Shown here: piece after piece, positions 60,977-64,000 of the stretch
Position numbering within the stretch: the stretch's first letter is position 1
Layout: each line of letters begins with the position of its first letter
Notes under the pieces: model-generated
What the model was told of the DNA's origin: nothing
Databases searched by the model: none
What the model saw: only the letters and a program-made list of their open reading frames with translations
NCBI GenBank assembly: GCA_020636215.1
Contig: JACJYG010000004.1
Span: forward strand, 1,054,001-1,118,000
Source: Lewinellaceae bacterium
GTDB taxonomy: Bacteria > Bacteroidota > Bacteroidia > Chitinophagales > Saprospiraceae
Direction: 5' to 3'
Length of the DNA stretch: 64,000 bases
Made by a program: the position numbers and the translations under genes

Positions 60977-63826
60977 ATGAAAACTATTACCCCGATAATT
61001 ACAATTTTACTCCTCAACGCGCTCTCCATTTCCCTCACTGCCCAGGGGTGGGAACGGGAATACGACGATTACTACCGATTTGAAAATGTCATTTCCCTTC
61101 CCAATGGGCGAATAGCCGCCAACGATGCTTTTAACTTCGTTTTCCTGGACGCCCAGGGCAACCCGCTCAACGATTTCGAAACCAGCCTCTCTGCTATAGA
61201 TGTCAACCAGGGCTATGGCATCGCTGCCGGCAACCTCATACAACTCAATGACAGTAGCATCACGGGAATGGTGTCTAAAGGGCCGCACACCCTGATCTAC
61301 AATGTGGATGGCAATTCGGGGGAATTGCTGTGGGATACCCTGCTGACCCTGCCGGCTCAAACGGAATCTTATTATCGTGCGGATAAGATCCTTTCCCTGG
61401 GCGACACCTGCTACTACCTCATGGGCCATTGGGTTAGCCCGCAGGGCAAACGCCCGGCTTTGTTCAAAGTGAGCCGGGAAGGGGAGTTGCTTTGGTACAA
61501 AACTTTCCACCCCAGTTTGTATAGCAATGTTAATTATGCCACGGCTTTCGATATGGCCTTCACGGCAGCAGGAGAACTCTTGATGCTAGTGGGAGATACT
61601 AATTGGGAAGCCGTCATGCTCCACATCAGCTTGGACGGAGACCTGCTACAACCTATTTACTGGAACGCTCAATCTTCCGACGATTGGCTTTATCCGGAAA
61701 AATTGTTGACGCTGCCCGACGGCAGCTTTCTGGTCACCGGCCGGCGGGTTTTTATCAATGGCGCCCCCCTTGCCATCAACCGGGTGGCAGCCGACGGCCA
61801 GGTGCTCTGGTCGGCCCTTCTGGAAGGGGAACCCAACTATTCTTATGCGCTCAAACAGCGGGGCGATGGAACGATATTCGTACTGGGCAACCGCTTTGGA
61901 GGCAGCGGCAGCAAGATCATCGTCAACGCCCTGTCTCCGGACGGAGCGGTGGAATGGTGGAGCGACTATCCCTATCCAATTTTCCAACAAGGCTTCGACC
62001 TGGACATTACGCCGGACGGCGGGCTCATTATTGCCGGAGAAGCCTTTCAATATATCCCCTCCTCCGGATATGATGGCAAACCCTACCTGCTCCGGCTAGG
62101 CGCCCAGGGCCAGTTGTACAACAGCCTGGTGGAGGGCTACGTCTTCGATGACCTCGATGAGGATTGCGCGCCCTTACCTGAAGCGCCACTCGGCGGCTGG
62201 CTGGTGGCCTTTGAAGGGGTGGATACTTTTTACACCATTACCGACACGCTCGGGTTTTACACCAGGTGGCTTAGCGCCGGCACTTACCAGGCGCGCGCCA
62301 TCCCTCCTACCGATTACTGGGCGCCATGTCCACCCCAAATGCTGTCGGTTCCCGATTTCGATACCCTCAGTGTACACTTCCCGGTTCAGGTGGCTGTAGC
62401 CTGTCCCAACCTTCAGGTTGATATCTCGGCTCCCTTTCTGCGGCGTTGCTTCGAAAGCCAATACTCCCTTTACTATTGTAATAGCGGAACCGTCCCAGCC
62501 GAAAATGCCTATGTGGAAGTGGAACTCGACCCCTACCTGTCTTTTCTTTCCGCAACCCATCCGGTAAGCAGCCAGCAGGGACAAAAGCTCACCTTTCAAT
62601 TGGGGGATGTCGACGTGGGGCAATGCGGGCAGTTCTATATCGATGTCTATGTCGACTGTGACTCGACGGTTTTGGGACAAACCCACTGCACCACGGCTCA
62701 CATTTATCCGGACAGCATCTGTACGCCTACCCCCGGCTGGTCGGGCGCCAGCATCGAAGTGGCCGGCAGTTGCGCAGGTGACTCCATACAGTTCCTCATC
62801 AAAAATGTCGGAACGGAATCCTCTGTCAATGACCCCCAATTGGAATATCTTGTGATTGAAGATCAGGTCATTCTTCTGCAAGGTACTTTCAGCCTGGATG
62901 TGAACGAATCCAAATATATTACCCTGCCGGCCAACGGCGCCACCTACCGCCTGGAAGCCCAGCAGGAACCCGGCCATCCCGGCAACAGCATGCCCACCGT
63001 AACCGTGGAAGGTTGCGGCCTGCAAAACAACAACATCAGCCTCGGCTATACCACTCAATACTGGGAAGACGACGGCGACCCCTTCGTCTCCATCGACTGC
63101 CAGGAGAACATCGGCGCCTATGACCCCAACGACAAAAAAGCCTACCCTAAAGGTTATGGCAATGAACACTTCATCGAGCCTAATACCGATATCGAATACC
63201 ACATCCGCTTCCAGAATACGGGTACGGATACGGCCTTTACCGTCGTCATCCAGGATCCACTGTCGGAGCAATTGGACATTACTACGCTGCGCCCCGGCGC
63301 CAGCAGCCACCCTTACACTTATCAGATCACTAAAGAAAGGACTCTGGTGTTCCGCTTCGACAACATCCTGCTGCCCGACAGCACTACCAACGAGCCGGCT
63401 TCCCATGGTTTTGTTAAGTTCCGCGTAAAGCAACGCCCCGATCTGCCCAGCGGTACGATCATTTCAAATACGGCCTATATCTATTTTGATTTCAACGAGG
63501 CTATCGTCACTAATATTTATTGGCACGAAGTGGCGCGCAATTTCATCCCCATTGTGCTGATCCCGGATGACCCGGAAGCCATCAACCAGTTACAGGTAGC
63601 GCCCAACCCCTTTGCGGAAAGCGCAGATATGGAGTTGACCGGGTACAAAGGGGACGCCCCCATCCAACTGAACCTCTACGACAGCCTCGGACGGCTGGTG
63701 CGGCGGGATCAGTACAGTTCTCCCCGCTTCACCTTCCAACGGGGCCGGCTGGGAGATGGCATTTATTTCTATCAGGTGCAGGCCGGCGGGCGGCGGCTGG
63801 ATAGTGGGAAATTGATTATTCAATAG
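60977..63826 (+). CDS. Large secreted protein with DUF7619-like repeat and T9SS sorting domain
   Basis: 949 aa from ATG 60977 (MKTITPIITILLLNALSISLTAQ signal peptide). N-terminal 420 residues form propeller-like repeats (FENVISLPNGRIAANDAF; DKILSLGDTCYYLMG; LLTLPDGSFLVTGRRVF; ITPDGGLIIAGEAF). A cysteine-containing Cna-B/SdrD-like stretch (VEGYVFDDLDEDCAPLPEAP) and Ig-like domains follow. Then the conserved block YDPNDKKAYPKGYG ... EYHIRFQNTGTDTAF ... TIISNTAYIYFDFN of the DUF7619 type. The end is a T9SS type A sorting domain (LQVAPNPFAESADMEL ... LNLYDSLGRLVRRDQY ... GDGIYFYQVQAGG). A surface or released adhesin-like protein. The first 53 in-frame codons are left out for lack of a signal. Confidence 0.9.
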   Translation: MKTITPIITILLLNALSISLTAQGWEREYDDYYRFENVISLPNGRIAANDAFNFVFLDAQGNPLNDFETSLSAIDVNQGYGIAAGNLIQLNDSSITGMVSKGPHTLIYNVDGNSGELLWDTLLTLPAQTESYYRADKILSLGDTCYYLMGHWVSPQGKRPALFKVSREGELLWYKTFHPSLYSNVNYATAFDMAFTAAGELLMLVGDTNWEAVMLHISLDGDLLQPIYWNAQSSDDWLYPEKLLTLPDGSFLVTGRRVFINGAPLAINRVAADGQVLWSALLEGEPNYSYALKQRGDGTIFVLGNRFGGSGSKIIVNALSPDGAVEWWSDYPYPIFQQGFDLDITPDGGLIIAGEAFQYIPSSGYDGKPYLLRLGAQGQLYNSLVEGYVFDDLDEDCAPLPEAPLGGWLVAFEGVDTFYTITDTLGFYTRWLSAGTYQARAIPPTDYWAPCPPQMLSVPDFDTLSVHFPVQVAVACPNLQVDISAPFLRRCFESQYSLYYCNSGTVPAENAYVEVELDPYLSFLSATHPVSSQQGQKLTFQLGDVDVGQCGQFYIDVYVDCDSTVLGQTHCTTAHIYPDSICTPTPGWSGASIEVAGSCAGDSIQFLIKNVGTESSVNDPQLEYLVIEDQVILLQGTFSLDVNESKYITLPANGATYRLEAQQEPGHPGNSMPTVTVEGCGLQNNNISLGYTTQYWEDDGDPFVSIDCQENIGAYDPNDKKAYPKGYGNEHFIEPNTDIEYHIRFQNTGTDTAFTVVIQDPLSEQLDITTLRPGASSHPYTYQITKERTLVFRFDNILLPDSTTNEPASHGFVKFRVKQRPDLPSGTIISNTAYIYFDFNEAIVTNIYWHEVARNFIPIVLIPDDPEAINQLQVAPNPFAESADMELTGYKGDAPIQLNLYDSLGRLVRRDQYSSPRFTFQRGRLGDGIYFYQVQAGGRRLDSGKLIIQ

Positions 63827-63838
63827 CGCTTTAGACAA

Positions 63839-64000
63839 ATGGGCGTAGAAGAATGGCGCATTGAATGGTTGCCGGCGCCGGAAGAAATTGTAATTTCACT
63901 GGAAGGGTATACCGGAAGCTATCCCGTGCTACTGGAAATATACCGGCCTGACGGATGTCCGGTATACCGGCGGCAATATACACAGCCGGTGTTGAGCCTG
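63839..64000 (+). CDS. Start of a further frame, cut by window end
   Basis: ATG at 63839 opens a frame that runs to the last base, 54 codons: MGVEEWRIEWLPAPEEIVIS ... GYTGSYPVLLEIYRPDGCPV. No signal peptide. The VLLEIYRPDGCPVYRRQYTQP part resembles the middle of a T9SS sorting domain (LQLYN..GRLV...). It could be a small gene or a detached sorting-domain fragment; the rest lies outside the window. Confidence 0.4.
   Translation, partial: MGVEEWRIEWLPAPEEIVISLEGYTGSYPVLLEIYRPDGCPVYRRQYTQPVLSL

Noticed and set aside
62174..63433. 419-codon frame antisense to the large T9SS protein
   Set aside because: Same reasoning; the plus strand has a signal peptide, known domains and a sorting domain.
1..64000. 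tRNA, rRNA, replication origin or phage attachment site
   Set aside because: No cloverleaf, rRNA stretch, DnaA-box cluster or integrase seen by eye; a tRNAscan or Infernal run would be decisive.

Overview
The window looks like a chromosomal segment of a Bacteroidota bacterium, most likely of the Saprospiraceae / Lewinella / Phaeodactylibacter kind. The reasons are a PorP/SprF-type IX secretion protein, at least three proteins ending in a T9SS sorting domain, a 7TM-DISM hybrid two-component regulator with an AraC output, TAnnTTTG-type promoters, weak Shine-Dalgarno sites and a complete nqrABCDEF operon. Genus and species cannot be fixed from sequence alone. No rRNA, tRNA, CRISPR array, phage or intact insertion sequence was seen.

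Layout: 1-5.0 kb holds the end of a sensor histidine kinase, creD, a class D beta-lactamase lipoprotein and a DUF2461 gene. 5.0-11.7 kb is the Na+-pumping NADH:quinone reductase operon on the minus strand, closed by a strong terminator. 12-17.8 kb holds pnuC, an OmpA/PD40/DUF1573 envelope protein, porP and a family 9 glycosyltransferase. 18-20.7 kb has one lipoprotein gene and then about 1.9 kb of repeats and decayed frames. 20.7-24.4 kb is an AT-richer accessory cluster of two paralogous lipoproteins, a one-domain SprB-like secreted protein, an unknown secreted protein and a broken second SprB-like gene. 24.5-33.4 kb holds a PhoD phosphatase, secreted and membrane proteins of unknown role, a T9SS endonuclease I, a TPR lipoprotein and a T9SS beta-propeller protein. 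33.5-44.4 kb is mostly housekeeping: ABC-F ATPase, Prc protease, membrane pyrophosphatase, nitroreductase, two small paralogous membrane proteins and malic enzyme. 44.6-52.9 kb is regulatory: hybrid sensor/AraC regulator, PepSY-like secreted protein, LytTR two-component pair, divergent serine hydrolase, and OsmC. 53-64 kb holds a GH13 amylase, a truncated DISM-type sensor, an AT-rich membrane protein, a sulfatase, a large helical protein and a large T9SS protein.

How it works together: NQR and a K+-dependent-type membrane pyrophosphatase supply ion-motive force. The T9SS component and its cargo (nuclease, propeller protein, large adhesin-like protein), with the amylase, sulfatase and PhoD, fit a particle- or polymer-degrading marine/wastewater lifestyle. 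The most unusual aspect is not a protein. The intergenic DNA is built from modular repeats: perfect-period 7- and 8-bp tandem arrays, many placed directly at or just after stop codons and some supplying the stop; a CGGCCGGGTAAAA module; a REP-like hairpin; and five 140-260 bp palindromic elements, one of which encodes the last codons of pnuC.
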